A stretch of 64,000 nucleotides of DNA from Nonomuraea roseoviolacea subsp. carminata (lineage in GTDB: Bacteria; Actinomycetota; Actinomycetes; Streptosporangiales; Streptosporangiaceae): assembly GCF_024172185.1 (NCBI RefSeq), contig NZ_JAMZEC010000001.1, positions 1,612,001 to 1,676,000 of the forward strand. The letters are read 5' to 3'. The notes under the pieces were generated by a model that saw only the letters and a program-made list of their open reading frames with translations, was not told the origin of the DNA and did no database searches. Below are positions 10,101 through 17,443 of the stretch, in pieces (within the stretch, counting starts at the first letter, position 1; each line of letters starts with the position of its first letter). Made by a program: the position numbers and the translations under genes.

Positions 10101-10428
10101 CGGCGGCCTTGAGCTGGGCGGCGCCGCCCAGCTCGGCGGTTTGGGCCTTGGGCCAGGTCACCCCTGGCGGCGCCTTCCACGCCTGTTTCTCGGTCGGGTC
10201 GGGGAGTTCGGGCAGCACCGGCACCGGCTTGCCGGAGACGGGCTTCTCCTTCTGCACCGAGGGCGCCGAGCGGGGCGCGGCGCTCGCGGGCAGGGCGGGG
10301 GCGAGGGGGGCGAGGACGACGACGGCCAGGACGGCCGCCAGCCGGCGCGGCCACGCCGACTCGCGGATCGCGCCCTGAAAACGATTCCAGTGGGACTCTG
10401 ACAGATCTAACTCGGACGATGTGTCCAT
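4171..10428 (-). CDS. Secreted RHS/YD-repeat protein with Ala/Arg/Lys-rich C-terminal tail
   Basis: A 2085-residue protein. After about 22 residues an Arg-containing n-region precedes a hydrophobic core ending in PASAAP, a signal peptide. Then come a spacer, a sugar-binding-like region opening with NWDYDL, and many YD repeats (forms such as YDALGRL, YDHAGRL, YDVLGRK). The RHS core ends with LGAREYDPKLGRF-LSVDP and a NAYAYANNSPV-DPDG end signature near residue 1815. RHS proteins form a shell enclosing a variable C-terminal effector. Here the last 270 residues are atypical: a short hydrophobic segment, about 120 residues almost only Ala, Arg and Lys, a Pro/Gln/Arg-rich stretch, and a short acidic-to-hydrophobic end. 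No known toxin fold is recognisable and no immunity-like gene follows. It is preceded by the LamG gene in the same direction. Confidence 0.88.
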   Translation of the reverse strand: MDTSSELDLSESHWNRFQGAIRESAWPRRLAAVLAVVVLAPLAPALPASAAPRSAPSVQKEKPVSGKPVPVLPELPDPTEKQAWKAPPGVTWPKAQTAELGGAAQLKAADTAFPVRLAAPKGSDARTAKAAESGPVRVELLDPAQVQRAGLLGVALRVSPGQGVAAKSGRTRLQIDYSGFRYASGGDYASRLRVVKLPDCALDAAGAACPLPQPVPTENDTKAGTLTADFDLPALYAVTAAASGPAGDHASTSLAPSASWSVGAQSGDFNWDYDLRSPPALGGDEPELSLDYSSQSVDGRTASTNNQPSWVGEGFELNPSGYVERRYKSCMVDGKKTGDLCWDGENVTLSLGNSAVELVKDATTKQWRPKRDDGTRIEYLTGATNGDNNGEYWRVTGADGTQYTFGLNRLPGWVTGKPETRSVQTVPVFGNNSGEPCYNSTPANAWCQQAYRWNLDYAVDTHGNATTYWYAQEKNYYGRNMKPEQGTVYDRAGYLTRIDYGYLQNELFTKAPAARVVFETAERCLPSGTITCAADQLKKETAASWPDVPFDQICDAGVKCTDRLSPTFFTRKRLAKVTTQVLNATGGYNAVDSWTLTHQFPASGDGMSPALWLASIQQSGHVGGTITLPKITFTGVQLANRVDADEGRAPLVKWRVQAVNNESGGELRVNYSAADCKPGDVPAADKNTRRCFPQRWAPPNETEVTDWFHKYVVTQTIEVDRVGGAPNVVTDYEYLDGAAWRYADNVLVKPEHRTWSDYRGFGRVRVRQGDGQDTKRTLTEFRYFRGMHGDKLADGSKRTAQVTDSEGVKLDDLDQLAGFEREEILYDGDGGAILTATLEEPWSVKTAESTQGGVTKAAYVVEPKSMVTRTALEGGKWRRTGEERAYDTKGLLTQVEEKGDLATTDDDQCTRYTYARNDAAWMLDYTSRIQKVAAGCGTAVSKLAADEIISDEKVQYDNKGYGQAPSKGDVTTVEHTVSGDGATIVESTHTYDAYGRETSETDAVGTKSTTTYSPAAGAPPTEIKEVNQLGHVERTLLEPAWGEPYAEIDANNRRTDMEYDALGRLVKVWQPDRSKAAGQSPSTEYSYTMRTDGPSYVTTKTLNADGTYSASHELYDGLMRKRQTQEPAPRDDQTQDPALRDGRTITDTVYNSLGEAAKTNTGYFATGAPSTDLLAVADTDVPNQVVTTFDGTGDANAQILRTKGQEKFRVTTTQQGDRIHVTPPPGGTATTRIGDADGRLIELRQYKGATPTGEYEATKYAYDHAGRLSTVTDSAGNVWRHHYDLRGREIKSEDPDKGVTTMTYNDADELVSTTDSRGKTLYYVYDVLGRKKELREGSETGALLAEWQYDALAKGHLNASIRYVGGQAYKTEINAIDSDYRPLRETVTVPEREGKLAGSYVLNTRYTIDDQVQSVSFPAAGGLAEESVVYTYDELSQPVKVTGLSAYVSATRYSKLGETLQYELGSGSKRTWLTYTHDEGTRRLSRMRVDREGAPATDLDLTYTYDAIGNITRIADKGASGPDTQCFTYDHLRRMTSAWTATDDCASGSPQSDKIGGVAPYAVSYAYDSTGNRVKETKHAWGGAGESTRDYTYPAAGGKQPHALQSVGPDLFEYDAAGNTTRRKVGNADQSLVWDAEGNLESVTEAGKTTSFVYSADGDRLIRRTPADATLYVDDMELRFDFAKDTVEQTRYYTIGGEPIAVRTPDNQVYFLANDHQGTSQAAVNAATGELAVRRTTPFGENRGSPPAFWPGQRGFVGGTQDATTGLVHLGAREYDPKLGRFLSVDPVMEEQNPQQLNAYAYANNSPVTMSDPDGQLFWFVAAIVVRVSAQIIARRLAMAAARRAAIAAARAAARRAALAAARRRALAEARRRAAAEAKKRALEAARKKAAAAARKKLQEQAKKRAQERARKAATARAQRRAAAAAKREARRKAADAAAKRRASAAARTRNRRAGKLPSGIQRARQRPAQRPTSHRAQQRQSPPRDSRQPMQPRPSQIYRNDGSTQPTQSYTVYRDGRTYPDGPPPVARPGGSGQGERQIFRPEKIEPENTRTGTVAETGFKMAQYMDKSGLADALDIIIWGLGG

Positions 10429-10495
10429 GGAACACCCAATCTTGTAGGGGGGTTATTGGGCGGCTTGTGGTGAGATCTGGGTGGTCGTGGAAGGT

Positions 10496-10524
10496 CCCGG
10501 GGGCCCCGGGCCGAGGCCCCCGGG
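10496..10524 (-). terminator. Intercistronic hairpin between the LamG and RHS genes
   Basis: Perfect 10-nt arms (10496-10505 and 10515-10524, extended by one A-T pair) around a 9-nt loop lie just after the LamG stop and about 70 nt before the RHS start. It could be a partial terminator or a processing/stability element separating the two expression levels. Confidence 0.5.
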
Positions 10525-10529
10525 AAGGT

Positions 10530-13500
10530 TCACTGCGCGGCGAGCTGGGCGATCTGCTCGGCGCTCAGAGGGCCGTCGTAGACGCGGACGTCGTCCACGG
10601 CCCCGGGCCAGTAACCGGTGTAGGCGCCGGCGCTCCTCGTCCGGCCGAGCTGGAGCGCGCCCACGGCGTTCCACGCGCTGACGTGGCTGGTGACGGTGCT
10701 CTCGGCGAGCCGGCCGTTGACGTAGACGCTCAGCTCGCCGCGCACGGCGTCGTAGACGCCGGCGACGTGCGTCCACTCCAGCGGCACCGCGATCGCGTCG
10801 GAGCGGGTGCGCACCAGGGCGGCGGTGTCGGTGTCGGAGGCCGCCATGCCGAGGACCCACCGGCCCTGCTCCTTGTCGAAGCCGAGCTGGAACCCGGCGG
10901 CCCGGGTGCCCGGCTGGGAGACGGCGGTGGCGTCGCGGGCGGGCAGGTAGTCGAGCTGGGTCCAGGCGGCGACCGTGAACCCGGCCTTGGTGTTGACCGG
11001 GGGCACGGCGGTCTGGGCGTACCCGCCCACGCCGTCGAGCGCCAGCGCGCCGTCCAGCCAGCCGGCGGTCCAGGAGGCGCCGCCGCCGAGCGTCGCCGTC
11101 GTGCCCCGGCCGGAGGAGTCGGCGGCGGTGGTGCCCGCGTCCTCGTCCAGCTTCCAGTGGCCGACCAGCGTGGCGGCGCTGTTGACCAGGTCGGCCACCT
11201 CCTCGCCGAACATGGCGCGTTCGTAGACGCGGACGTCGTCCACGTCGCCCGGCCAGAACTCGGCCGCCGCGCCGTTGACCTTGCCGCGGCCGACGGTGAG
11301 CGACCCGGTGGCGTTCCACGGCTGGGTGAAGGCGACGGTGGACTCCAGCCTGCCGTTGACGTAGAGCGAGAGCTGACCCGCCGCGGAGTCGTAGACGCCG
11401 GCCAGGTGGGTCCACTCGTTCAGCCTGGGGGCCGCGGCGGACAGCGCGCGCACCACCGGGGCGCCGTCGGCGTCCGCGCCGGCGCGGGCCAGCGCCCACC
11501 GGTCGTCGGACTTCGCGTACTGGAGCGCGAAGCCGCCGGTCCGCGCGCCCTCCTGGGTGAGGAGGGTGGCGGTGGCGGCGTTGCCGGTCAGGCGGGCCCA
11601 GGCGGTGACGGTGAAGTTGCGGCTCGTGTCGGCGACGGGGCCCGAGGTCTGCGCATACGCGCCGGCCAGGCGCAGCCCCGTGCCGGTCTTGCCGCTGGTC
11701 CACGTGGCGCCGTTGAGCGTCGCGGGGTGGGCGTTCGCGGCGTCGCCGGCCACGGTGCCTTGGCCCTCGTCGAAGGCCCAGTGGCCGCTGGGCGCCTTGC
11801 CGGCGTTGACGTTGAAGACGTACGTGCGGATCGGGCCGAGCTGGCCGGCGCGGTCCTTGCTGCGCACCGCCAGGACGTTGGGGCCGTCGTGGCGCGGGGT
11901 GAGCGCGATCGTGGCCCGGCCGTCGGCGCCCGGGGCGACCTCGGCCTTGGGCGTGGTGTCGAGCCCGTAGACGTACGCGGCGACGTCGGTGACCCCGTTG
12001 GGGTCGAAGGTGAACGTGCCCGCGAGGCCGAGCCCGTCGCTCCAGCCGTTCTCGGCGTACTGGGGCGAGGTCACGACCGGCTCCCTGCCGGGGGCGGTGG
12101 CGTCCACGGTCGCCTCGCACCAGGGGCTCCAGGCGCTGGTCGCCTTGCCGTCCTCGGCGCGGACGCGCCAGCGGATGAGCGCGCCGTCGGCGTACAGGGC
12201 CGCCGGGATCGTCACGTAGTAGGCGCTTCCGGACGAGCCGGTGGCGGTGACGTACTCGCCGGTCTTGGTCCCGGCGGCGTTGTACCACTCGAAGCGGCCC
12301 TTGACCGAGTTGTCGGCGTCCTTCAGCTTGGCCCACAACTTCGGCGTGGCGGTGCTGATGATCGGCCGCCCCTCACCGGAGACGCAGGCCCCGCCCGGGT
12401 CGGACCACGCGTCGGCGGCCACGGGGTCGGACGGGATCGAGTTGTACTCGATGACCAGGCTCGGGTTGTTCTTGAACTTCTTCCAGGCGTAGACGTCGGT
12501 CTCGCTGGTGGCGCGCAGGCCGATCGTGACGTTGGCCCACTTCTTGGCGGCGGCGTCCACGACCTGGCTGGTGACGTTGAACTCCACGCCGCCGGGCAGG
12601 CAGGACGCGCCCCAGCCCTTGGCCACGTTGACGGTGTCGAGGAGCCTGACCCACGTGGGCTGGTTGTTCCAGGTGGTGGACTTGCTGATCGAGTTGGTCG
12701 CCCACGCCTCCACCTTGCGGGCGCTGCACGAGTACGACCAGGTCTCGTACGTGCGCAGCGTGGCCTTGACGATCTGCTTGCCGTGGATCGTCGAGCCGGT
12801 GTTCATCTGGAAGAACGAGCGGTTCTTCTGCGAGTCGACGTGGCCCACCCGGGCGACGTCGCTGGAGTTGAGGTAGTTGGAGTTGGGCCAGTTGCTCCAG
12901 ACCGCGGTCCACGCGCCGCGGGCTGCCGAGAAGTACGGGTCCAGGTAGACGGGGAAGCGGGTCCTCTCGTCCGCCAGCATCTTCCGGTCCGGCATCAGCC
13001 GGAGCTGCCGGCCCGCCAGCTCCACGCCCATCGTGGCCTGCCTGGCCTCCGGCGAGCGGCCTTCCTTGAGCGCCTGCGGGCTGGTGATGCCCGCGGAGTC
13101 CCACATCGTCGGCGTGGGCGCGATGAAGAGCGTGCCGCCGCCGCTGTCGCGGGCCTCCAGGTTGCCCGCCTTGTCGGCCTTGATCGACAGGCCCCTGGCG
13201 GCGAGCGGGTACGTCAGCTCGGTCAGGCTCGCCGCCGCCTCGCGCGACTTGACCACGAGGACGTGCGAGAAGCCGTCCACGTCGGCGGTGACCTGGAGGT
13301 CCACGCCCGGCATGACCTCGGCGTAGGTGGCGGTGTCGCCGTTCAGGGCCGGCTTGGGCAGCGGGCCCGTCCAGCCGAGCTCCAGGGACTTGGCGCCGCG
13401 CGACAGTCGGGCCAGCGGGCCGGCGCCGCCGCCGGAGAACGTGAGCCCGGCGGCCGTGGCGACCGGCTCGACCTGGCCGTCGGTGCGCAGGCGCAGCGTG

Positions 13501-13868
13501 GTGTCCACGGGGACCCAGGCTCCGGCCTTGCGCACGCGCACCGGGCGGGCGTACTGCTCCAGGGTCAGCGTGCCGTCGGGCCTGGCCCAGACCTGACGGG
13601 TCTCGGTGCGCAGCGCCTCGACCTCGACCTGACGGCCGTCGCGGCGGGCGAGCGCCAGGGCGGCGTCCTCGGCCGGGCCGGCGCCCCGTGCGGCGGCGCG
13701 GGCGGGTTCGCGGAGGGCGTCGTCGGCCCGGGTGGGTTCGCGGAGGGCGTCGTCGGCGGCGCGGGCCGGTTGTTGTCGGACGCCGGCGAACGCGGCGGAC
13801 CCGTTCGAGGGGGCCGCCGCGACCGCCCCTGCCAGCATGACCACGACCAGCCCACGACCAACGCGCAT
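10530..13868 (-). CDS. Secreted protein with DNRLRE-like region and two LamG/jellyroll domains
   Basis: A 1112-residue exported protein with an N-terminal signal peptide (GLVVVMLAGAVAAAP) followed by an Ala/Arg-rich low-complexity stretch. The middle holds a surface-protein region with SYLNS-type and TWNNQPTW motifs typical of DNRLRE repeats (about residues 315-460), then a fibronectin-like stretch. Two LamG-like concanavalin domains complete it (about 690-880 and 900-1110), each with GHW-DEG, WTHLAGVYD, LYVNGRL and DDVRVYERA motifs. Such domains bind sugars or proteins at the cell surface. It lies directly upstream of the RHS gene in the same direction, a pairing that suggests joint export or assembly. 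The ATG at 13868 was chosen; a TTG 12 nt upstream is an alternative. Confidence 0.82.
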   Translation of the reverse strand: MRVGRGLVVVMLAGAVAAAPSNGSAAFAGVRQQPARAADDALREPTRADDALREPARAAARGAGPAEDAALALARRDGRQVEVEALRTETRQVWARPDGTLTLEQYARPVRVRKAGAWVPVDTTLRLRTDGQVEPVATAAGLTFSGGGAGPLARLSRGAKSLELGWTGPLPKPALNGDTATYAEVMPGVDLQVTADVDGFSHVLVVKSREAAASLTELTYPLAARGLSIKADKAGNLEARDSGGGTLFIAPTPTMWDSAGITSPQALKEGRSPEARQATMGVELAGRQLRLMPDRKMLADERTRFPVYLDPYFSAARGAWTAVWSNWPNSNYLNSSDVARVGHVDSQKNRSFFQMNTGSTIHGKQIVKATLRTYETWSYSCSARKVEAWATNSISKSTTWNNQPTWVRLLDTVNVAKGWGASCLPGGVEFNVTSQVVDAAAKKWANVTIGLRATSETDVYAWKKFKNNPSLVIEYNSIPSDPVAADAWSDPGGACVSGEGRPIISTATPKLWAKLKDADNSVKGRFEWYNAAGTKTGEYVTATGSSGSAYYVTIPAALYADGALIRWRVRAEDGKATSAWSPWCEATVDATAPGREPVVTSPQYAENGWSDGLGLAGTFTFDPNGVTDVAAYVYGLDTTPKAEVAPGADGRATIALTPRHDGPNVLAVRSKDRAGQLGPIRTYVFNVNAGKAPSGHWAFDEGQGTVAGDAANAHPATLNGATWTSGKTGTGLRLAGAYAQTSGPVADTSRNFTVTAWARLTGNAATATLLTQEGARTGGFALQYAKSDDRWALARAGADADGAPVVRALSAAAPRLNEWTHLAGVYDSAAGQLSLYVNGRLESTVAFTQPWNATGSLTVGRGKVNGAAAEFWPGDVDDVRVYERAMFGEEVADLVNSAATLVGHWKLDEDAGTTAADSSGRGTTATLGGGASWTAGWLDGALALDGVGGYAQTAVPPVNTKAGFTVAAWTQLDYLPARDATAVSQPGTRAAGFQLGFDKEQGRWVLGMAASDTDTAALVRTRSDAIAVPLEWTHVAGVYDAVRGELSVYVNGRLAESTVTSHVSAWNAVGALQLGRTRSAGAYTGYWPGAVDDVRVYDGPLSAEQIAQLAAQ
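13704..13757. repeat. Two-copy 30-nt tandem repeat within the LamG gene
   Basis: A 24-nt block at 13704-13727 recurs identically at 13734-13757 (period 30 nt). It encodes repeated ADDALREP units just after the signal peptide, an in-frame duplication of a low-complexity linker. Confidence 0.8.
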
Positions 13869-14055
13869 CCGCCCTCGCAAGTGCGTGCCGAGGCGGGACG
13901 CCCCACGGGTCAGGCCCGCGCGGCGCCTCCACGATCTTCAGTTGCCGATCGGATTCTCATTCAGGATGTGCGTCCCGTCCAGACCTCCTGACAGATTTCA
14001 TCAGAATGAAGTTCGAAGTGAAGAAAATTGCCAGAGCCTCGGCGCGGGGGTGCGG

Positions 14056-14760
14056 TCACAGGCTCGTCGGCAGCGGGTACGCGGCCGGGTTGACCCGCTT
14101 GACGATCTCGTCCAGCACGATGCGGACGTACGGCTCGCCCACCCACAGGTGCTTGGCCCCCTCCACCCCGATGACCTCGGCCTGCGGCACCCGCGCGAAC
14201 CGCGCCCGCGCCTCCTCCGGCCGCAGGTAGTCGTCGAACTCGGGCACCAGCACGGTCATCGGCCGGCCGAAGCGCGCCCACGCGTCGAGGTCGTCGTCCG
14301 TGGCGCGGTGCAGCGGCGGCGACAGCAGGATCGCCCCCTCCACCAGCGGGTCGTGCGCCCACTTCAGCGCCAGCTCCGTGCCGAACGACCAGCCGACCAC
14401 CCACACCCGGGGCAGGTCGTGGTACTCGGCGTACTCCAGCGCGGCGGCCACGTCGAAGCGCTCGCCCTCCCCGCCGTCGAAGGCCCCCTGCGACGTGCCG
14501 CGCTCGGACGACGTGCCGCGGGTGTTGAAGCGCAGCACCGCCAGACTGGCCAGCGCCGGCAGCCGGTTGGCGGCCTTCTTGTAGACGTGGCTGTCCATGA
14601 AGCCGCCGTGGGTGGGCAGCGGGTGCAGCGTGACCAGCGTGGCCACCGGAGGGCGGTCGAGGGGCTGGGCCAGCTCCCCCACCAGGGTCAGGCCGTCGCC
14701 GGTGTGCAGCTCGATCGGCTCCCGCCGGGCCGGCAGCTCGGTGCCCGCGCGAATGTCCAC
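14056..14760 (-). CDS. Alpha/beta hydrolase of the dienelactone-hydrolase/esterase type
   Basis: A 234-residue hydrolase: beta strand and HPLPTHGG oxyanion segment near residue 45, FNTRG motif near 75, nucleophile elbow GWSFG (VVGWSFGTELAL) near 121, and a C-terminal GAKHLW with the probable catalytic His. Actinobacterial relatives are uncharacterised esterase-like proteins. Two starts are possible. The GTG at 14760 has GAAGGGA upstream and begins MDIRAGTELPARR, which looks like the natural N-terminus. The ATG at 14811 overlaps the stop of the upstream zinc-binding gene (TGATG) and would add 17 residues. The two genes are probably co-transcribed. Confidence 0.82.
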   Translation of the reverse strand: MDIRAGTELPARREPIELHTGDGLTLVGELAQPLDRPPVATLVTLHPLPTHGGFMDSHVYKKAANRLPALASLAVLRFNTRGTSSERGTSQGAFDGGEGERFDVAAALEYAEYHDLPRVWVVGWSFGTELALKWAHDPLVEGAILLSPPLHRATDDDLDAWARFGRPMTVLVPEFDDYLRPEEARARFARVPQAEVIGVEGAKHLWVGEPYVRIVLDEIVKRVNPAAYPLPTSL

Positions 14761-14810
14761 CTTGGTCCCTTCGAGTGTTCGTGGGTACGGGGTTGAGGGG
14801 GTCGGGGGCA

Positions 14811-15104
14811 TCAGTAGCGGCTGCGGCCGGGGCCGCGGTCGAGCCGCTTGCGCCAGCACGCCGTGTGCCAGTGGCGCCGCTCCTCGTCGCCGCCGGGCCA
14901 GTTGGGCCAGGTCACCACGTGCGGCTTGCCGCCGGAGATCTCCTGGTCGCAGCCCGGGCAGCGATAGCTCTTGCCGGAGGAGGCGCCCGTGAGGGCGCGC
15001 ACCTTCCACTCGCCGTCGGGCCACTCCTCGACGCGGTCCATGCCCCGGGGGAAGCCGGCAGGGCGGGGCGGGGGCTCCCTGCGGCGGGCGCGGCGCGGGC
15101 TCAT
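14811..15104 (-). CDS. Small zinc-binding hypothetical protein
   Basis: A 97-residue protein with a basic Pro/Arg-rich N-terminus. The putative metal site is Cys49-x2-Cys52, then His78/His80 and Cys83 in RRHWHTACW, resembling an HNH/zinc-ribbon knuckle but without recognisable nuclease residues. Similar actinobacterial proteins are often labelled ATP/GTP-binding protein without a visible P-loop, and none is visible here. It is divergent from nucS (92 nt between starts) and co-directional with the following hydrolase. The function is unknown; the link to nucS is positional only. Confidence 0.7.
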   Translation of the reverse strand: MSPRRARRREPPPRPAGFPRGMDRVEEWPDGEWKVRALTGASSGKSYRCPGCDQEISGGKPHVVTWPNWPGGDEERRHWHTACWRKRLDRGPGRSRY

Positions 15105-15196
15105 CTCGTCCCGGCCGCCGCTCCGGGGAGGACCTCGGCTCCCACACTGTCGAACGCCATGCGTCCAGTTTTCCAGAGCCGATAAGGTGGACCGTC

Positions 15197-15859
15197 ATGC
15201 GGTTGGTCATCGCGCGATGCAGCGTGGATTACATCGGACGGCTCACGGCGCACCTGCCGATGGCCCCCAGGCTCGTCCTCATCAAGGCGGACGGCAGCGT
15301 CTCCATCCATGCGGACGACCGCGCCTTCAAGCCCCTCAACTGGATGAACCCGCCGTGCAAGCTCAAGGAGGACGGCGGCACCTGGACGGTCACCCACGGC
15401 AAGACCGGCGAGAAGCTGGTGCTGACGATGGAGGAGATCCTCCACGACTCCAGCCACGAGCTGGGCGTCGACCCGGGCCTGATCAAGGACGGCGTCGAGG
15501 CGCATCTCCAGGAGCTGCTGGCCGAGCACATCACGACGCTGGGCGACGGCTACTCCCTCATCCGCCGCGAGTACATGACGGCGATCGGCCCGGTCGACAT
15601 CCTGTGCCGCGACGCGGGCGGCGCGACCGTCGCGGTCGAGATCAAGCGGCGCGGCGAGATCGACGGCGTCGAGCAGCTCACCCGCTACCTGGAGCTGCTC
15701 AACCGCGACCCGCTGCTGGCCCCGGTGCGCGGCGTGTTCGCCGCCCAGGAGATCAAGCCGCAGGCGCGGGTGCTGGCCGCCGACCGGGGCATCGACTGCG
15801 TCACCCTCGACTACGACGCGCTGCGCGGCATCGAGCCGGAGAACCCCACCCTCTTCTGA
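15197..15859 (+). CDS. nucS: Endonuclease NucS (EndoMS), mismatch-specific
   Basis: A 220-residue protein matching NucS/EndoMS, which cuts both strands at mismatches and gives MutS/MutL-independent mismatch repair in many actinobacteria. The N-terminal DNA-binding domain ([21 protein letters not shown]) is followed by a RecB-like nuclease domain with VDILCRD and [20 protein letters not shown], which carry the PD-(D/E)xK residues. The C-terminus ENPTLF resembles a beta-clamp-binding motif, in line with known clamp dependence. Length and order are typical. The aldehyde dehydrogenase gene follows 48 nt later behind its own palindrome. Confidence 0.96.
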   Translation: MRLVIARCSVDYIGRLTAHLPMAPRLVLIKADGSVSIHADDRAFKPLNWMNPPCKLKEDGGTWTVTHGKTGEKLVLTMEEILHDSSHELGVDPGLIKDGVEAHLQELLAEHITTLGDGYSLIRREYMTAIGPVDILCRDAGGATVAVEIKRRGEIDGVEQLTRYLELLNRDPLLAPVRGVFAAQEIKPQARVLAADRGIDCVTLDYDALRGIEPENPTLF

Positions 15860-15873
15860 GGGGCGCCCGTCAT

Positions 15874-15891
15874 GGTAAGCGACGGCTTACC
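15874..15891. promoter_or_regulatory. 18-nt perfect palindromic operator before the aldehyde dehydrogenase gene
   Basis: GGTAAGCGACGGCTTACC has perfect 7-nt arms and a 4-nt centre, between the nucS stop and the dehydrogenase ATG (17 nt away). The form suits a TetR-family dimer; a TetR gene lies directly after the dehydrogenase. Repression by that protein is inference. Confidence 0.55.
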
Positions 15892-15907
15892 GGTCTATCG
15901 TGACGCC

Positions 15908-17380
15908 ATGGCGACGCTGACGTTCGACTCCCTGAACCCGGCCACCGGCGAGGTCGTCGGCACCCACCCGAAGCAGGACGCCACGGCGGTCCGCGAGGCG
16001 GTGGGCCGGGCGGAGGAGGCGGCCGCCTGGTGGACCGCGCTCGGCCCGGCCGGGCGCCGGCGGCGGCTGCTCGACTACAAGGCCGTGCTGGCCGGCCGGC
16101 TGCGCGAGCTGGCCGCGCTCGTCCACCAGGAGACGGGCAAGCCGGTCGGCGACGCCGCCCTGGAGCTGGTGCTGACGATCACGCATCTCGACTGGGCCGC
16201 GCGCAACGCCGACAAGGTGCTGCGCCGCCGCCGGGTCCGCACCGGCATGATCGGCGTCAACCTGGAGGCCACCCTCGAATACCTGCCGCTCGGCGTCGTG
16301 GGTGTGATCGGCCCGTGGAACTACCCGGTGTTCACGCCGATGGGCTCGATCGCGTACGCGCTGGCCGCAGGCAACGCCGTCGTCTTCAAGCCGTCCGAGC
16401 TGACCCCGGGCGTCGGGGTGCGGCTGGCCGAGCTGTTCGCCGAGTCGGTGCCGGAGCGGCCGGTGTTCCAGGCCGTGACCGGGCTGGGCGAGACGGGCGC
16501 GGCGCTCGCCGCGGACCCGCGGGTCCGGAAGATCGCCTTCACCGGCTCGACGGCCACGGCCAAGCGGGTGATGGCGGCCTGCGCGCAGAACCTCACGCCG
16601 ATCGTGGCCGAGTGCGGCGGCAAGGACGCGTTCATCGTGGACGCCGACGCGGACGTGCGGGCCGCCGCCGACGCCTGCCTGTGGGGCGCGCTGTCCAACG
16701 CCGGGCAGACCTGCGTGGGCGTGGAGCGGGTGTACGTGGTGGACGCGGTCTACGAGCCGTTCATGCGGGAGCTGTCCGAGCGGGTCGCCTCGGTTAAGGC
16801 CGGGCAGGACTACGGGCCGATCACCATGCCGGGGCAGCTCGACATCATCAGGCGGCACATCGACGACGCCGTCAAGTCGGGCCGGGCCGTCACCGGCGGC
16901 CCCGGGTCGGTCCGGGCGCCGTACGTCGACCCGGTGATCGTCGAGGACGTGCCCGAGGACTCCCCCGCGGTGCGCGAGGAGACGTTCGGGCCGACCATCA
17001 CCGTACGGCGCACCCGCGACGCGCGCGAGGCGCTGGAGCTGGCCAACGCCTCCGCCTACGGCCTGGCCGGCACGGTGTTCTCGCGTAACACGCGCCGCGC
17101 CAGGGAGCTGGCCCGCCTCATGCGCAGCGGCATGACCGCGATCAACTCGGTGATCTCGTTCGCCGGGGTGCCCTCGCTGCCGTTCGGCGGGGTCGGCGAC
17201 TCCGGGTTCGGCCGCATCCACGGCGCGGACGGGCTGCGCGAGTTCGCCCGGCCGAAGGCCGTCGCCCGGCAGCGATTCGCGCTGCCGGGCATGAACCTCA
17301 CCTCGTTCACGCGCCGGCCGGAGGAGCTTGAGCGGCTGATCAGGATTGTCACGTTCTTGCACGGGCGACGTAAGAGGTAA
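15908..17380 (+). CDS. Aldehyde dehydrogenase family protein
   Basis: A 490-residue NAD(P)-dependent aldehyde dehydrogenase. Catalytic Cys269 lies in NAGQTCVG and the general base Glu235 in VAECGGK, 34 residues apart as usual. Other family motifs are GPWNYPVF, KPSE, FTGSTATAKR and EETFGPTI. The C-terminus continues with a hydrophobic/basic tail (RLIRIVTFLHGRRKR) that resembles membrane-associated long-chain aldehyde dehydrogenases. The ATG at 15908 was chosen, since an upstream frame-open ATG would run through the palindrome. A TetR gene follows after 63 nt, suggesting local regulation. Confidence 0.92.
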   Translation: MATLTFDSLNPATGEVVGTHPKQDATAVREAVGRAEEAAAWWTALGPAGRRRRLLDYKAVLAGRLRELAALVHQETGKPVGDAALELVLTITHLDWAARNADKVLRRRRVRTGMIGVNLEATLEYLPLGVVGVIGPWNYPVFTPMGSIAYALAAGNAVVFKPSELTPGVGVRLAELFAESVPERPVFQAVTGLGETGAALAADPRVRKIAFTGSTATAKRVMAACAQNLTPIVAECGGKDAFIVDADADVRAAADACLWGALSNAGQTCVGVERVYVVDAVYEPFMRELSERVASVKAGQDYGPITMPGQLDIIRRHIDDAVKSGRAVTGGPGSVRAPYVDPVIVEDVPEDSPAVREETFGPTITVRRTRDAREALELANASAYGLAGTVFSRNTRRARELARLMRSGMTAINSVISFAGVPSLPFGGVGDSGFGRIHGADGLREFARPKAVARQRFALPGMNLTSFTRRPEELERLIRIVTFLHGRRKR

Positions 17381-17443
17381 TCTTCGCGCCCTTTCCCAAA
17401 GCGGATCATCCGTCCATAATTGTGTGCTCTGGGGGCCACGATC

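Noticed and set aside
7462..10401. Long plus-strand open frame opposite the 5' half of the RHS gene
   Set aside because: Composition is that of a shadow frame; no start site, motif or family resemblance.
13984..13989. AGGAGG on the minus strand upstream of the LamG gene
   Set aside because: No ATG, GTG or TTG follows at usable distance in a productive frame; it is 115 nt from the chosen start.
10419..13991. 1190-codon plus-strand open frame opposite the LamG gene
   Set aside because: Antisense to a protein with signal peptide and repeated LamG motifs; the translation is low-complexity.
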